This document shows positions 43,798 through 56,885 of a DNA stretch of 64,000 nucleotides, one piece after another (the first letter of the stretch is position 1; the number at the start of each line of letters is the position of its first letter). The notes below the pieces were generated by a model. That model did no database searches and was not told the DNA's origin. It worked only from the letters and a program-made list of their open reading frames with translations. The DNA lies in NCBI GenBank assembly GCA_037127315.1, contig JBBBDQ010000192.1, positions 2,198,501 to 2,262,500 on the forward strand. The letters are read 5' to 3'. Both the position numbers and the translations under genes were made by a program. This DNA comes from Ascarosepion bandense (Eukaryota > Mollusca > Cephalopoda > Sepiida > Sepiidae).

Positions 43798-45005
43798 AGA
43801 ACAGTCAGTGAAAAAAAATTAGCTTATTGTTGTTAAATGGAGGTTATTTTTTGCCTATAGATGAGACAAACTATTTTCATTATTCTATATTATTTTTGGA
43901 TATTGACCTGATAATTAAAAGCAATAAAAATGAAGACAATCAGCCTCAAGATTTATGGAATCAAGCAAAGGTCAGTCAGTTGCTAGATGTGAATGAGTAT
44001 AAAACCTAATTTTTATCTAAGATATTTTCACCCTCTAAAAACTTGTTTGTGTGGATATTTAATAGTTATTTGTTTAATGAAATCATAAAATATCATGATG
44101 TCAAAAAGTTTGAAAAATATGAATTGGAAACTGCAAATTAAAAACTAGTTAAAAGAATGTGCAGGTTATTTGTGTGTGTGTGTGTGTGCGCGAAGCAGAA
44201 GTTGTTTTCTTTCAGAACTGTCTGTATTTTGTATGAAAAGATTCTGTGAAACTTGTAACATTTAGATACATTTTATATGCTTGAGTCTCTGAAATGACAT
44301 AAAATATGATCTCCAAATAAATTTCTTTTCATAGGAGTGCTTTTACATAAGACACTAATTATTTTTACATTGAAAGAAACACCTGAATTTGTTTTAGCAT
44401 TTGATCTTGCTTTTCATTATTAATATAAACAGTTAAACTTAAGTGAAGGATTCATTTTCCTCAGCCAGGAATCAATAATTAGAACCTTGAAGGAAGCCTT
44501 TCAAAAAAACTAGGGATTGACATAAATTTATCAAAGAAGTTGTATCAAAATGAAACTTTTTGTTTTTGAGATTTTTTTATTTGTTCTTGTCTTGGCAAAT
44601 ATTTTGGTTTATTCTCTTCTTTACTTACTTAAAGAATTACTTAAAGAGAAAAGTACAAAACTGCATGATATCAGTTTCTGATATTTCCACTTATTTTGAA
44701 CAAGACATGATGAAATCCAGTTTTGATTCTCTCTCATTAATGGCATTGTTTTCAATGACAATTTTTCAAACTATAAATATTCAAGGTTCAAAAATTTATC
44801 AAACTGGATTACCTTAAAATTCAGCAATATATTAGTAGTCTGTTCTCAATGTTCAGAAATGAGATATTTTGTTATAATATGATGTAAGTTTGCTTATTGA
44901 CATTAAGTAAAATCGTTTACCAAAAAAATAGAAAATCTCATTAAGACGAAAGTCAGGCTGCTTGGCCAAGAAATATATAACGTTACATTGTTTTAATTTA
45001 TACTA
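40704..45005. other. No gene recognised
   Basis: AT-rich. T-runs near 43150 and T37 at 43760-43796, (TG)n near 44170. Short open frames only, with no family resemblance. Confidence 0.5.
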
Positions 45006-46289
45006 TTAGATTGCCACAAAAATAATGGCCGCTCAAGGTGTTATATTTTGTAAAGGCATTTTAACATAGTATTGGTGGTATATATTAGGTGAATTTTAAT
45101 ATAGATAATGTCTGCTCTTTAAAAATTTTTTAACATTTTCAGACATAAATATTCTTGAAGCATAGAAGCTCTTGATTATGAACATGACAAAACATGATCT
45201 TCATTTACTTTTCTTGCATGAGTTCAAACTTGGGCACAGTCATCAATCCTAAGTTTCTGCCAATATCAACAGAGCATAGGAAGATGGGTCCACATGTGAT
45301 CAGACAGTACGAAGGTGGTTCCAGAAATTATGTACTGGTGATGAAAGCCTTGAAGATGAAGAAGGTAGAGGACGGTCACACAGTCTTGACAATGAACAAT
45401 TGCAAGCAATTGTTGAACACAACCCACATCAAAGTATTAGAGAAATGTCTCAGACACTTGGTGTCAGCATTGCAACTGTCTCACACTATTTGCAGAGTAC
45501 TGGCAAGGAAAAAAAGCTCAATAAATGGGTTTCTCATGATCTCAATGAAATTCAAAAACTTAGGCATTTTGAAGTGTACTCAATGCTCTTTCTTTGTAAC
45601 ACCAATGATCCATTTCTTGACCAAATAGTCACTTGTGATGAAAAGTGGATCCTTTATGATAACTATAAATGATCAGGTTAATGGCTTGATCAGGACGAGT
45701 CCCTAAAACATTTCCCAAAGCCAAAGTTGCATCAGCAGAAGATTATGGTGACTGTCTGGCGGTCTACAATTGATGTTATCTACTACAGCCTTCTTGGAGC
45801 CAATCAGAGCATTAATGCAGAGCTTTACTGAAATCAACTTTCTGAAATGCATGTATTCCTGAAAAAACTGAGATCTACATTGGTGAATCAATGTGATTCA
45901 ACTCTGCTCTATGATAATGTGTGACCACATGTTGTAAGAATGATGCTGCAAAAACTCAGACTTTGGATATGAGAATTTAGCACATCCTCCATATTCTCTT
46001 GATCTTTCACCCACTGATTATCATTTTTTAAGCACTTAAGCACATTTTTAAATGGTAAAACTTTTAGTTCCAAACCAGAGATGGAATCAGCTTTCAAAGA
46101 TTTTGCTGCATCACAGCTAATAATGTTTTTATCAACAAAGAATCAACAAAGAAATAACCTCGTCAATCGCTGACAGAGGTGTAGAGATTGCTCAAGGCTT
46201 GTATTTTGACTAATTTCAATATTTCTACAACTAATTTTTCAAGAATAAAGTTGTTTCTGAAATCGGCTGTTCTTTTTGTAACAATCTTA
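45006..46289 (+). mobile_element. Mariner copy 2, TIRs and TA TSD preserved (1284 bp)
   Basis: The left end ttagattgccacaaaaataatggccg and right end (complement taagattgttacaaaaagaacagccg) form imperfect TIRs, flanked by TA at 45004-45005 and 46290-46291. Length fits mariner. It is free of the insertions seen in copy 1. Confidence 0.9.
45194..46110 (+). pseudogene. Mariner transposase, decayed
   Basis: The N-terminal helix-turn-helix part reads VIRQYEGGSRNYVL..MKALK (45290-45350) then, in another frame, NPHQSIREMSQTLGVSIATVSHYL (45421-45495). The catalytic domain starts with DQIVTCDEKWILYDN (first Asp, 45622-45667). A stop at 45670 and later frame changes follow. PKPKLHQQKIMVTVW (about 45718-45762), a disrupted second-Asp region and SPTDYHFL (about 46009-46032, final acidic region) remain. 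It cannot make active enzyme, but many motifs are readable. Confidence 0.8.
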
Positions 46290-46508
46290 TAATATATAAA
46301 TACATATTTTTTATTTAAAAAAGAAACATTTCTTATAGATGTTCAAATATAAACCTGAATATTTTTTATGTATTTTTCTTATATAAACTATGATAGCTGA
46401 AATCGAAAAGTGAATCTTTCAATCACACTTTGTAGAAACAATTTTAAACTAATATTGCATTAAACTGGGAAATTTAATAAATGTTTGAATGCTTTTCAAA
46501 TTATATTT

Positions 46509-46552
<44 letters not shown>

Positions 46553-48946
46553 TCCTAAAGCTTTATATTTTAATTGCCGGCAAAGACAATAAGAATATAA
46601 AGAATTAGAAACATGACATGATTACTATTTTCTGCTATGTTAAATCTAATATCAAGTTATTGGTAGTAGAAAAAAGGTGAAATGAGCCAAACCAAAAATT
46701 TAATAAGCAATATTAAAAAACTGAGAGATAAGAACACATGAAAGATATTTAAAAGTTCACTTGCAGTAAACATGACACTAGAAATTTCTTTGTAAACATA
46801 TATGCAAGAATTAATTTACATGATCATTTAATATGAATTTATATGAAAGGTTTTAAAAATCCTAACAAGTATTCAATAAATTAACTTTCAGCCTTTTTTT
46901 TTTTATTTTTTGTCCATATCTTCTGCTTGAAAAGATTGATGTGACTTTCCCTTTTTGGCAGTTTTAATTAACATTGTGTCATCAACCAAATCTTCAGACT
47001 GGGCATTTCACCAGCATATCAACAATTTATATGTGAGAAAACTTCAGCTTGTGACTTTATTTTGGTTTAAATGCCAGTGGGAAGAAGTAAATGTATCTAA
47101 CTGAATAGTTTCTTGTTCAGAGAGCAATAAAAGATTAGACCTGAAAATCAAACTCTATTTCATCAATTTAAAAGGGAATGTAAATATTAAAAAATATTAG
47201 GTTTCAAATCATGTTCCTGTTTAATTAAATATTACATATCATAAGAATTATTAAATGTATCTTCTTTTTCATTTTGAGTGATAAACAGATCCTCCTGTTT
47301 TCATTACTGAAAAAATATTTATATTTTTGCGACAAAGGTACTGTTTGTCTGTGGAAGAATGAAAGTCTGAAAAGATGGACGACACAGAAGTCACGAAGAA
47401 TAGTATAAGTGTTTTTGTGTGTGTAACCATATGTCTGTCTTCATAGAAATGTGTGGTTGTGCAAAGACACATGCATCTTTTATTGAAGTCCTGCAGAGAT
47501 AAAGTAATCCAAAAAGAAATTGACCAAAGCAGAATAAGAGTTCTGTTAAAAAAAAAAAAGTAAATAAAAGCTTCTCTCTCTGTGGAAGATAACAGATAAA
47601 TTTTGTATCCGCCATCTGTGAAACATGGTTTACTTGAAGGTGAAAAATGTCAGTGATATCAAAATGAATAGCCATACAGGAGTTTTCACTCTCATTTATA
47701 AAAAAAAAAACTTATGACAGAACAATGTACCATATTTTCCCATTCTCATTCCAGTATGTATGTATGATTACTTGTATGTATAATGCATATTTCTCTATCT
47801 ATCTGTAGATATATATATATATATAGATAGATAGATCTATAGATAAATATACTACTACTAGTAAGAACTCTTGTCTTCTAAACTATAATAGCCAATGCCT
47901 TGAAAAATATAAAATAGCAGTAATAACAGACTTCTTAAATAGAGTACAGTAACATTCTTCCTCCTAAAGAATATTTTTTACGAACATGCATAAAACAAAT
48001 ATTAGTCAACAATAATTTTCTTAACTACATCATTGATAAACAAATAAAATTATTCTTACAAAAAATACATCACCCCAGTATTAAAAATAGCCCTCAAAAC
48101 ATCAACATATTTTACAGCATCTCAATGCAGAATAATTATAAGCAGGATGAATTCACTATATAAAAAATTATTAAAATTATTATTTCTGCCATAATTCCTA
48201 AAAAACATGTAAAGTTTATAATATATTACAGAAAATGGAAGACAGCAAACCTTGTTTCTAATCAAAATAAACCCATCAAATCTAAACCAATGATAACTAA
48301 TATAGTCTATGAATTTTAACATCCAGTACAAGACTCTCACAAGTTAATTACCTATATTGGACACACTACCCCTTCTTTACGTAGATGCCTTACATGTCAC
48401 TTATCAAACTAGAGTGCCATAAAAAATTTATTAACCCATAATTTACAAGAACCCTTAAGGAAAATTGTTAAAAAATACAAGGTTGTTTAAATCACAATAT
48501 CAAAAGCATCTCACTATAAGAGAGGCACTATATATCAAACAATTCTCTCCTACCATCAACCTTAAATTATTTAATAGTGGAAATAGAGTATTGAAAGTTA
48601 TTTTGAAATAAAGATGCTCATGTAATTTTTAGTTGTGTGTGGCATGTGAGAGCTTTGAAAGAATGCTCCTTTTCAAAAACAACACAAAACAAATTATGTT
48701 ACAGTGAAAAAATGAGTATAAAATAACAGCAGTGGAAACACAACACCCTTGAGAATGGCCCAAGAAGTGGCTGAAAGTACTTGAAAAAATAATTATGGAA
48801 CATTTTTACATTCCTTATCTCCAACAAAAAGGAATCCTGTTAGAATACTGGAAAAATTAAATAAAAAAATTAATAAAATCTTCCTTGTTGGTCGTTTTCA
48901 ACAGAACATGCTTAAAAGAAAGACTGCTGCCTCTCTCTCTCTCTCT

Positions 48947-48990
<44 letters not shown>

Positions 48991-49312
48991 CGAGAGAGAG
49001 AAAACTATAATCATGGGAATGCTATAAATATAGCAGCCCTGTGATTATAATAATCATTAAATTGCTGTCTCACTTACCTGTACTTTCAGTGTTATAATTG
49101 TAACATCTGCCAAATCCTCTGATCTCACAGATGATAGTAAGGCCAAAACTGCAAACAGTCTGTATTTTTATTTTATTTGTGTTTATTGCAGTTTGCTTCA
49201 TTTATAAATGATCAACTTTTATCTTTGGTAAATAATGATATTAAGATTATTAATAATGAACAGAAGTTTTATTCTTTGTTCAATGCACAATGTGCTGTGA
49301 CCTGACTGTGTA
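46290..49312. other. No gene; microsatellite-rich
   Basis: (TA)n at 46511-46543, a palindromic (TCTA)/(TA)/(GATA) tract at 47798-47842, and (CT)n(TA)n..(GA)n at 48931-49000. A 94-codon minus frame at 47675-47391 is unassigned. Confidence 0.55.
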
Positions 49313-49666
49313 CAGGGTGTGATGGATAAATTATCATCTAAATTAGACAAAATGAAAATAACACTGACATTTCATTTTAACCTGTATTTACATATTTACC
49401 AAAATTATGCAAAAATATTTTGAAATATTAAAGAGTAAATTTATTCAATAAAATCACCATTAGCTTCAACACACAACTTCGGAAATTTTCTGCAATTCTT
49501 CTGGACATTCTCCTTGTTTAATGCCGTAGATACCTTGCCTTCAAGTTTGGTGTTTTGTTGATCTCCTGCACAACTGTGCTCCCCACATAATCAAAGGGGC
49601 CCAACTGACCCTACTATACTGTGCAGTTGACAAAATAATAAGATAAATTTTACCCATTGCACCCTG
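49313..49666 (-). mobile_element. Internally deleted mariner/Tc1-like element (354 bp)
   Basis: Ends cagggtgtgatgg and (complement) cagggtgcaatgg form TIRs, with TA at 49311-49312 and 49667-49668. The minus strand still encodes the transposase C-terminal stretch NKENVQKNCRKF then CVEANGDFIE and a stop near 49460, like other mariner/Tc1-superfamily proteins. So it is a MITE with recognisable parentage. Confidence 0.75.
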
Positions 49667-49707
49667 TACAAGGTCAATAGATTTTTAATAAAAATGTGAT
49701 TTTACTT

Positions 49708-49847
49708 AGAGGTTGTTTAAACTGAAATATTATATGCGTTTATTATTTTTGGTAACTATTGCCGTTGCCAAGCGGAGTTTTATGTCAACACAAAATAAAA
49801 TCGTCGGTGATGGTGGATTTTATAATATTTCAGTTTAAACAACCTCT
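49708..49847. mobile_element. 140-bp MITE with perfect 27-bp inverted repeat
   Basis: Arms 49708-49734 and 49821-49847 are exact reverse complements starting agaggttgtttaaactg. The 86-bp spacer has no coding signal. No certain TSD. Confidence 0.8.
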
Positions 49848-49873
49848 CTGAAGATGGCTCATGTGAGCCGAAA
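49848..49873 (+). ncRNA. Hammerhead-like core adjoining the inverted repeat
   Basis: CTGAAGA, a hairpin ggctc-atgt-gagcc, then GAAA, the order of the hammerhead ribozyme core (CUGANGA, stem II, GAAA). The preceding inverted-repeat arm could form stem I. No matching stem III or cleavage triplet was found, and one extra T precedes stem II. Such motifs occur in Penelope-like elements; this one is probably degenerate. Confidence 0.25.
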
Positions 49874-50147
49874 GCTTAGAAGAAAACCAATAAATAATTA
49901 TCCAAATGTTAGAGAATTTTTGTCTTTATTTTCAACTGAAATTAAAGCAAAAATACAACGTTTAGAACGGCTCATGATTAAACATAATAGACATTCATTG
50001 TCTCTTATATTTAATAGCATATGTTTAGAAAATTACTTGCTGTCTCGATATACTAAATCTATATATATATATTGTATATATATATATATGCACACAAACC
50101 TGTTTTGCTGTATCACAGCTCATCAATACAGTTAGACATCTGATTGC

Positions 50148-50215
50148 TTCTAGCCAGGATTAAAACCTGACCGAATTGATATCAGTCGGAGATTCTACCT
50201 CTGAGCTATGGGCGC
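50148..50215 (-). repeat. tRNA-like sequence (SINE head or tRNA pseudogene)
   Basis: The minus strand reads gcgcccaTAGCTCAGAGGTAGA (A-box like), a weak anticodon arm and a T-arm cagg-ttttaat-cctg (B-box like). The 3' side cannot pair with gcgccca, so no acceptor stem forms. It is a SINE head or tRNA relic, not a working tRNA gene. Confidence 0.55.
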
Positions 50216-51900
50216 TTCATAGAGGAAGGCGGTGTTTAGTGTGTTATATACAATGTAAACACACGCCAATAACCGAGTGTTCAAATTCATTACTGAATGA
50301 ATGATATGTAAATGTATGTATAGCTACTGATTTTTGTTTTTTTATAACAGAACATGTATCCCTACAAAGTGTGCCATGTCATTAAGAACAAATTAGAATA
50401 TAAAGAAAAACAAAGATAACCAACTGAAAAAAAAACAGTACATTTTCCAAAAATAATATACACATGTTCAACTTAGAAAAGGCACAAAAAAAAAGCAACA
50501 AGAATAAATTTAAACAAGTTTTATTAAATTAAGCTGACATGTTCAAATACAAAATTGTCTCCTTTATTATCAAGAACTAAATGTCAGTATTGTAGACAAG
50601 TTTTCTTAGCTACAGCCTGATATTATTTGGAATTATTACATTTCAAATTTAGATATGTGACATTCTGGAGAATATTTTTGCTAAGATTGACTGCACTGGA
50701 AAATGAATTGTTTTATATGGAAAAAGAAATTTATTTTTCTCAGTTAATCTTGTTTTTATAATAGCCATTTTATATATGTAAGGACTTTTTGTAATTAAAA
50801 AGGTAATATTTTCAATATGTCACAAATCTAGGGTTCTGTTAATGATTTTTTAAGTGCAGTATTTCAAGAAATTTATTAGGGGAATTAATACTTGTGAAAA
50901 TTCCATGGTTTTGTTTTCTGAATTTCTAATGAATCAATTCTTAAGCTCTTTGTGAGTTCCATGACTATAAAATAATCATTATTAAATATCTGAGTTTAAC
51001 AACTATAACAAAATATTGCAATAGCAAATTAAGTATAAATGCAAGTAATTATGTAAAGAAGTAAGAGGGTCCAAAAAAATGAGGTGAAATGATTAAAAAA
51101 CAGTTTTTTCCATTTCACTGAAGTAAACATGAAACACATAAGTGTTATTACCTTATTACTATATTTCTTCCTTTCTTTCACAAAAAATCAAAACTGTCTC
51201 TGATATGTTTTTTTTTCTGTCTTTCCCTTTGATAAAATGGAATAATCCCTTATTTATGAAGTATTGGCAGGGAATGACATAAGTATAAACTAACAAAAGA
51301 CCCAAGGAACAAGCAGAATTATAGTATACATTTGGTTTAAAATTTTGGATAAGTGGCTTACAGGAAGAGGGATTTATGAAAATTTGAGACAGATGATTTA
51401 GATTTGTGTTTCCCATATAGGTAGCTGAGGTAATATTCTCCTACTTTTGTGGCATTTGAAGGACCTGACCAGCATTACTAGTTGTGATAAGTGTCTTACA
51501 ATGGGTGGAGGGGGGGATGATTTTTTAAAAATTTAACTTTGTTGTATAAAAGTCTAATTTTGCATTTTAATTGGATTGTTTAAACTGACAAAAATGTTTG
51601 ATTTATCACTCTTCCAAACTAGAATGTCTTTATTTCTGTGTTCAATATAGAACTTTTTAGTGCTTTTTGGTTAAGAGTTGGTTTTATTTGTAAGAACTGG
51701 GTTACAGGATTGAAATGGACAAGGTTTCTCTTTAGTCACCAATTTTTAGTGAGAGGGGTTATGACTATTTATGGCTGAGGTGAAAATCTTCAAAGTAAAT
51801 AAATTCAACATTTTCAAAATAAAAACTCAACACTTAAAGAATGTTTGCATGCATTTAAATAAGTTACAACATAGCTCATAAAAGAAGAACGACAATCACA
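50216..51900. other. No gene recognised
   Basis: AT-rich; an unassigned 85-codon minus frame at 51416-51159. Nothing else seen. Confidence 0.5.
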
Positions 51901-52020
51901 CACTATCCTGTTTCAGTGGTACGACTCAGTTTTATGCACTATGCAATCATCAGCTGCGTATAACAAAATGACGATTACATAGTGCATGAAACTCTGAGTG
52001 TCATCGATGTAGGATAATAC
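51901..52020. repeat. Head-to-head palindromic repeat, possibly Penelope-like
   Basis: Left arm (cactatcctg...tgcactatgcaatcatc) and right arm (gacgattacatagtgcatgaaac...aggataatac) are imperfect reverse complements. The minus strand of the left arm holds CTGATGA, a tgca/tgca hairpin and AAAAC; the right arm keeps GAAAC. This resembles a hammerhead-bearing Penelope terminal repeat present twice in opposite directions. The family call is tentative. Confidence 0.35.
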
Positions 52021-53507
52021 GTATATTTATTAATATATAATTAATAGCTCTGTTTATAATACATGTAGCACTGTTTTTCCCTATATTTTCTGAGGTTTTG
52101 CTTAATTTTTTATATCTTCAACTTTACTTAAAGTTTGTAATCCAGGATCAGTTATGATGTATTTGTTATCAAAGATATTTTTGCATAGTTTCAATTTCTC
52201 AAAATTAGTTTGAAAGAATTTTAGAAAAACAAAATAGAATGAAATTCTTGCACAAGAACCATGATCTTTTGTAGCAAACAAGCAAAATACAAAACATAAG
52301 ACATATCAGAAACAATGATTACAAATCATCAAATTGAGAAAAATGCAATGTGACAAAATTATTTTGCATTTGTTTAGATAATTCTTTTACATTTTACACT
52401 AAAATCAGTTTGACACAAAATTTTTGTTTCAATTCCTTACTTTTTCTCAACCATCTCAAATATTTTTTCATTATTTTCTGTGGCATTTCACCAAGTAAAT
52501 GATTTTTATTTTTAATTAATCAAATTATTGAATAAGTAATTTATTTTGAGACTGTCAAATTTTTTCTCGGAGTTTTTATTATTTTATTTTATTTTTTTTT
52601 CATCAGCATTAATACACTGCATCTTTTCTTTCTGTTGTTTTTTCTCACAATTTTCTCTTCTATTTGGACACTTGCTTTGGTTGGAGTAATCATTAAAACA
52701 TTTAATCTCACTATCCATTGTTAATGTAATGAAATCGTCTCATACTGGATGCCTCACTGTTATGTTGTATATCAGATTAAGGTAACCTCAATATTTGGTG
52801 GTTTACTAGTTTTATTCAAAATTTCTGATAAACTTTTCTTTTATCACAGTTGACCATTTTTTAAAATTTTTTTTATCTACATGAACCTTCTACATCGTTT
52901 CTCCTCCTCCTCCCTCTTTTACCTGTTTGTGTCTGCTTCCCTTATTACATCTGCTATCAGAGGACATTTTTTTGACTCTTAATCACACAAAAGGCACTTG
53001 GTTAATTTTGACACCCACCCACAATGTCTCTCCTCTTTACCACTCCTCTTTTTAGTCTGCTTTTATTATTTTCATTGAAGGTGGAGCTTTAGGAAGGAAA
53101 TAGGAAGAAAGAAATATATTGTAATTGCTTTTTAAAACTCAAGGAAGAAATATAGTCATCAAAGCAAGGACTGTTTTCTGAAATTCTGACATAACTATTT
53201 TCATGATTCTATATATTTTTCAGCTTATTCATCTTTGTTTTCTAATACAGGCTTTTGGATGAAGAAAATAGTGTTTGAAATTTTGAGCTAAAACCAAGAA
53301 TTAAAATACTTAGAAAAACATTTACAGATTTCAGATTTTGAATAACCTTAATTAAATAATTACATACATTTGTCATTAAAGCTAAACCTCTGAAATGGTT
53401 TTGTGCAATAATTTATGAAATGCTGTACATTGTCATATTTGTAATCTTATTTCTGCTACTTTTTATCAAACAATCATGCTTTTTATACCACAAAAAGTAC
53501 TGAAAAC
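52021..53507. other. No gene recognised
   Basis: AT-rich with a T/C-rich patch near 52600-52700 and 52895-52920. No recognised element. Confidence 0.5.
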
Positions 53508-53592
53508 CTACTGCGAGAAAACTTTCTGTCCAGTCAGTCATGTCTCTTTCGAGACATACATGCCCAAGCATGTATCACTTAACTGACCGATA
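53508..53592 (+). mobile_element. SINE tail fragment
   Basis: The 3' 85 bp of the SINE family (ctactgcg..., cagtcagtcatgtctcttt, ...cttaactgac). Confidence 0.8.
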
Positions 53593-54107
53593 TTGTTATC
53601 ATTACTATCACTATCTTTATCACTTTTTCATGAAAATGTATTTGCTTTAATTATTTTAAGCCTTTCTTAATTCAGTCATTTTAAAAACAAAAAAAATGTC
53701 AATAAACAATTAAATGTTGAAGTTCTGGTAAATATTCTGATTCCATCAAAAATCAAAATTAAAGAATTCAGATTACTATTCAATGATTCATCATCATTGA
53801 GTAAATTTAACAATTCATTTAAAGAAACAGAATATTATTTTATCAGTTCAGGAAATTTAAGTTATTTCCACTCCATTTTTCTGCTTATATATTTACATGG
53901 AAAACAACAAACATTTCACTGTCATTTTTTTGTTTGTTTTCCATTCATATTATTTCTTTTGTTTTTACATCTCAGAATAACAATATAGGAATTGCAATCA
54001 AAAGTGATGGAAATAAAAGAAATAGAGTATTTAAATCTTACTACCAATATAAACAAATTGGTAGTTAAGTTGTAAAACATATAGTTATATGGCTTATTTG
54101 AGCAACA

Positions 54108-54413
54108 TGTGCGTTGTGGTACAGTGGATATCGGCTCGGAACGAGAAACCGGGTAGCCGAGTTCGAATTCCAGTTGAATCCATTGTATTCACTTACGTGC
54201 AAATACCCTTGGGAAAGGTATTAATCCGTCTCTTCCTTCCAGTTATGGGTTAAATAGCAGAATAGATTGGGTTCTATAGCCTTGGTCAGCAACCAGTCTA
54301 CCGCAGAAAGCAATGGCAACCTACTGCGGGATAATCTTCTGCCCAGTCAGTCATGTCTCTTTCGAGACATGATCGCCCAAGCGTGTATCACGTATGGCAC
54401 TTTAACTGACTGA
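54108..54413 (+). mobile_element. tRNA-derived SINE, full length (about 305 bp)
   Basis: The head gtgcgttgtggtacagtgg contains an A-box-like TGGTACAGTGG, and gagttcgaattcc is a good Pol III B box. The body includes cagtcagtcatgtctcttt and the hairpin ctcgagacat-like segment, ending cttaactgactgac. At least six relatives lie in the window. A Pol III promoter is inferred from the boxes. Confidence 0.9.
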
Positions 54414-55717
54414 CTATTGGTAAAGACTTTGTAAGCAAACTGGTAAAGGATACTGTCATGGATAGTCATGCTGCCATTAATATGAGTTCAGATTTTACTA
54501 GAGGTTTATTCTTTATTTCTGATCAATGTTGATTATCTAAAAGTTGAAAATAACAATCTGAGATAAAAATAGGTACTTCAAGAAAAAAAGAAATAAAAAA
54601 AATGTGATACATAAACTTTAAAATGCATTTTAAAAATGAAAAATATTTTTTAAAAAGCATTTTAGTTTTAATTTCAAGCTAATAGATTAAATCATTAAAT
54701 TTAATATTTCCAATAAGCAAATTTGCTATATTTTAAACTGAATTTAGTTTGATTAGAATGTTTTTTAAGTCATTAAAATTGGACATACTGACAAATATGT
54801 CAACACAGTACAATTCTCTTTTTAAAAAACTCTTAAAAATAAAATATACCTTTTGGCAATAAATTTTAGATTTACTGTAGTTACCATTCTTATTTTTTTT
54901 AATACTCTATGTATGCAAGTTTGTATTTACAAAAAGTTTATATACACCCCCAAAAATTCAAAATTTAAAAAAAATACTGGGGATTGTTGAATTGTAGTAA
55001 AATTTTCCATTTATATAACATAGTTTTTACTTAATAACAATATCATCTTACTGGTACAAATTAATACAGACTTTTAAAAGATTTAAAACTTTATAAATAT
55101 ACAGCATAAAAATTTATAAATATATAACATTTAAAAAAAAATGATAACAATCTTGTAAAAATTAATTATTCACCTAATTTTTTTAAGACAAGTGTCCATA
55201 AAATATCTTATTCATATAAAACCTTTTCGAATTAAATATTGTCATTTATTTTATGATAAAAAATGAATTTCTCAAAATTTCATAAAATACGTTGGGTGGG
55301 GTTAACAGAAGTAAAAAAACATTTTTACCAAAATTTTCTGAAAACAAAACTGTCTAAAACAATTTAATTTATTTGTGAATAAATCCTGAATGTTTAATTA
55401 AAATCTGACAATTATCTGATTTTTGCAAGAATTTCAAAATGAATGTGTTTTTCAAAACAAAAAACAAAATGCTGAAATTTCCCATACTAATTTATTGATT
55501 CTAGAAAAAAAAAAAACTAATAATAAAAAAATCCTTTGATCTTTTTCTCTGAATAATAAAGATTTTGATGATAAAATTTTGTTTTTATTAAGTTTGGGGC
55601 ATTTTTTCATCATGTATGCTCATTTTTTACTGAATTTTTGGAGTGATAGCATGGATAAGAAAGGTCCCAAACTTAATAAAACAAACTTTTTTTCATCAAA
55701 ATATTTTATTTTACTAT
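54414..55717. other. No gene recognised
   Basis: Very AT-rich; no element seen. A 79-codon plus frame (55579-55818) overlaps the next SINE fragment and has no family. Confidence 0.5.
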
Positions 55718-55886
55718 ACTGGTTGCCAACCAAGGCCATAGAACCCAATCTGTCCTGCTATTTAATCTGTAACTGTAGAGAGAAGTGCCAGATTAATATC
55801 TTTCCCAAGTGTATTTAAATGAATGCAGAATGAATTAAAATGGAATGTGAACTTGACTCTTAGATTTTCTTGTTCTGAACTGTTAT
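55718..55886 (-). mobile_element. SINE fragment, diverged
   Basis: Complement of the SINE 5' two thirds (ctggttgccaaccaaggcc, ...cccaatctgtcctg, head at ttcttgttctgaa). The tail is missing. Confidence 0.75.
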
Positions 55887-56050
55887 CATAATAACACTGT
55901 ACCATAATGCACATCCGATAATAATATAGCTTGCAAAATTAATAAATTCTGTCAATCATTTTATCTAAACAGAAAACTCCTCAATGACTTTTATTTGGAA
56001 AGTTTTTCTATTTAACAAATGATTTTAAAATAAGTAATGATAAAAAGGAT

Positions 56051-56355
56051 GTGCGTTGTGGTACAGTGGATATCGGCTTGGAACAAGAAACCGGGGAGCC
56101 GAGTTCGAATTCCAGTTGAATCCATTGTATTCACTTACGCACAAATGCCCTTGGGAAAGGTATTAATCCGTCTCTTCCTTCCAGTTATGGGTTAAATAAC
56201 AGGACAGATTGGGTTCTATAGCCTTGGTCGGCAATCAGTCTACCGCAGAAAGCAATGGCAACCTACTGCGGGATAATCTTCTGCCCAGTCAGTCATGTCT
56301 CTTTCGAGACATGATCGCCCAAGCGTGTATCACATATGGCACTTAACTGACTGAA
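56051..56355 (+). mobile_element. tRNA-derived SINE, full length
   Basis: Nearly the same as 54108-54413 from gtgcgttgtgg to cttaactgactgaat, with A and B boxes kept. The close match to its neighbour suggests recent activity of the family. Confidence 0.9.
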
Positions 56356-56885
56356 TGATAAAAATATTTTTTATTCAGTATAAATAATTTAAATTTGAAT
56401 TATTTTTATGTTGAAACTTTTAGTATTTACAGTATTTGTATATTTTAATCTATTTAAATTATATCTTAAAAACAACCAAGAAAAAAAATAATATAAAAAA
56501 AGTATGAGAGTATTTTTAAATAATGTTTCCCTATTTGATATTCTTTGCTACTCATTTATCATTCTAGTAGCATTAAGTGAGAGGAATGTCTGGATAACTA
56601 ATCTATTCCACTCTACTTTCTGCCACCTGCCTCCCTTTTTAGTTCTTGACTGAAGGCCTACTTTCTGTTTAATCTAAACAGTTCTGCCTTGTATTAAGAG
56701 AAACTTGACAAGTGTTAGAGAAAGTTTCTATTGACAGTCTTAAATTAAGAGAGAAACCAAAGAATTTGATGCCCTGTTGTATGTTTTTTTGTTTGTTGTT
56801 TTTTTTCACTAATTCCTTTGAGTGGAACCATCTTGTCTGGATGAAAAAGCAAGGAGCTTAGATGTTCAATATCTCAATATGTAAT

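Noticed and set aside
45400..45672. Active mariner transposase
   Set aside because: A stop right after the first catalytic block and further frame changes break the gene.
50148..50215. Functional tRNA gene on the minus strand
   Set aside because: A- and B-box-like parts exist, but the acceptor stem cannot pair and the anticodon arm is weak.
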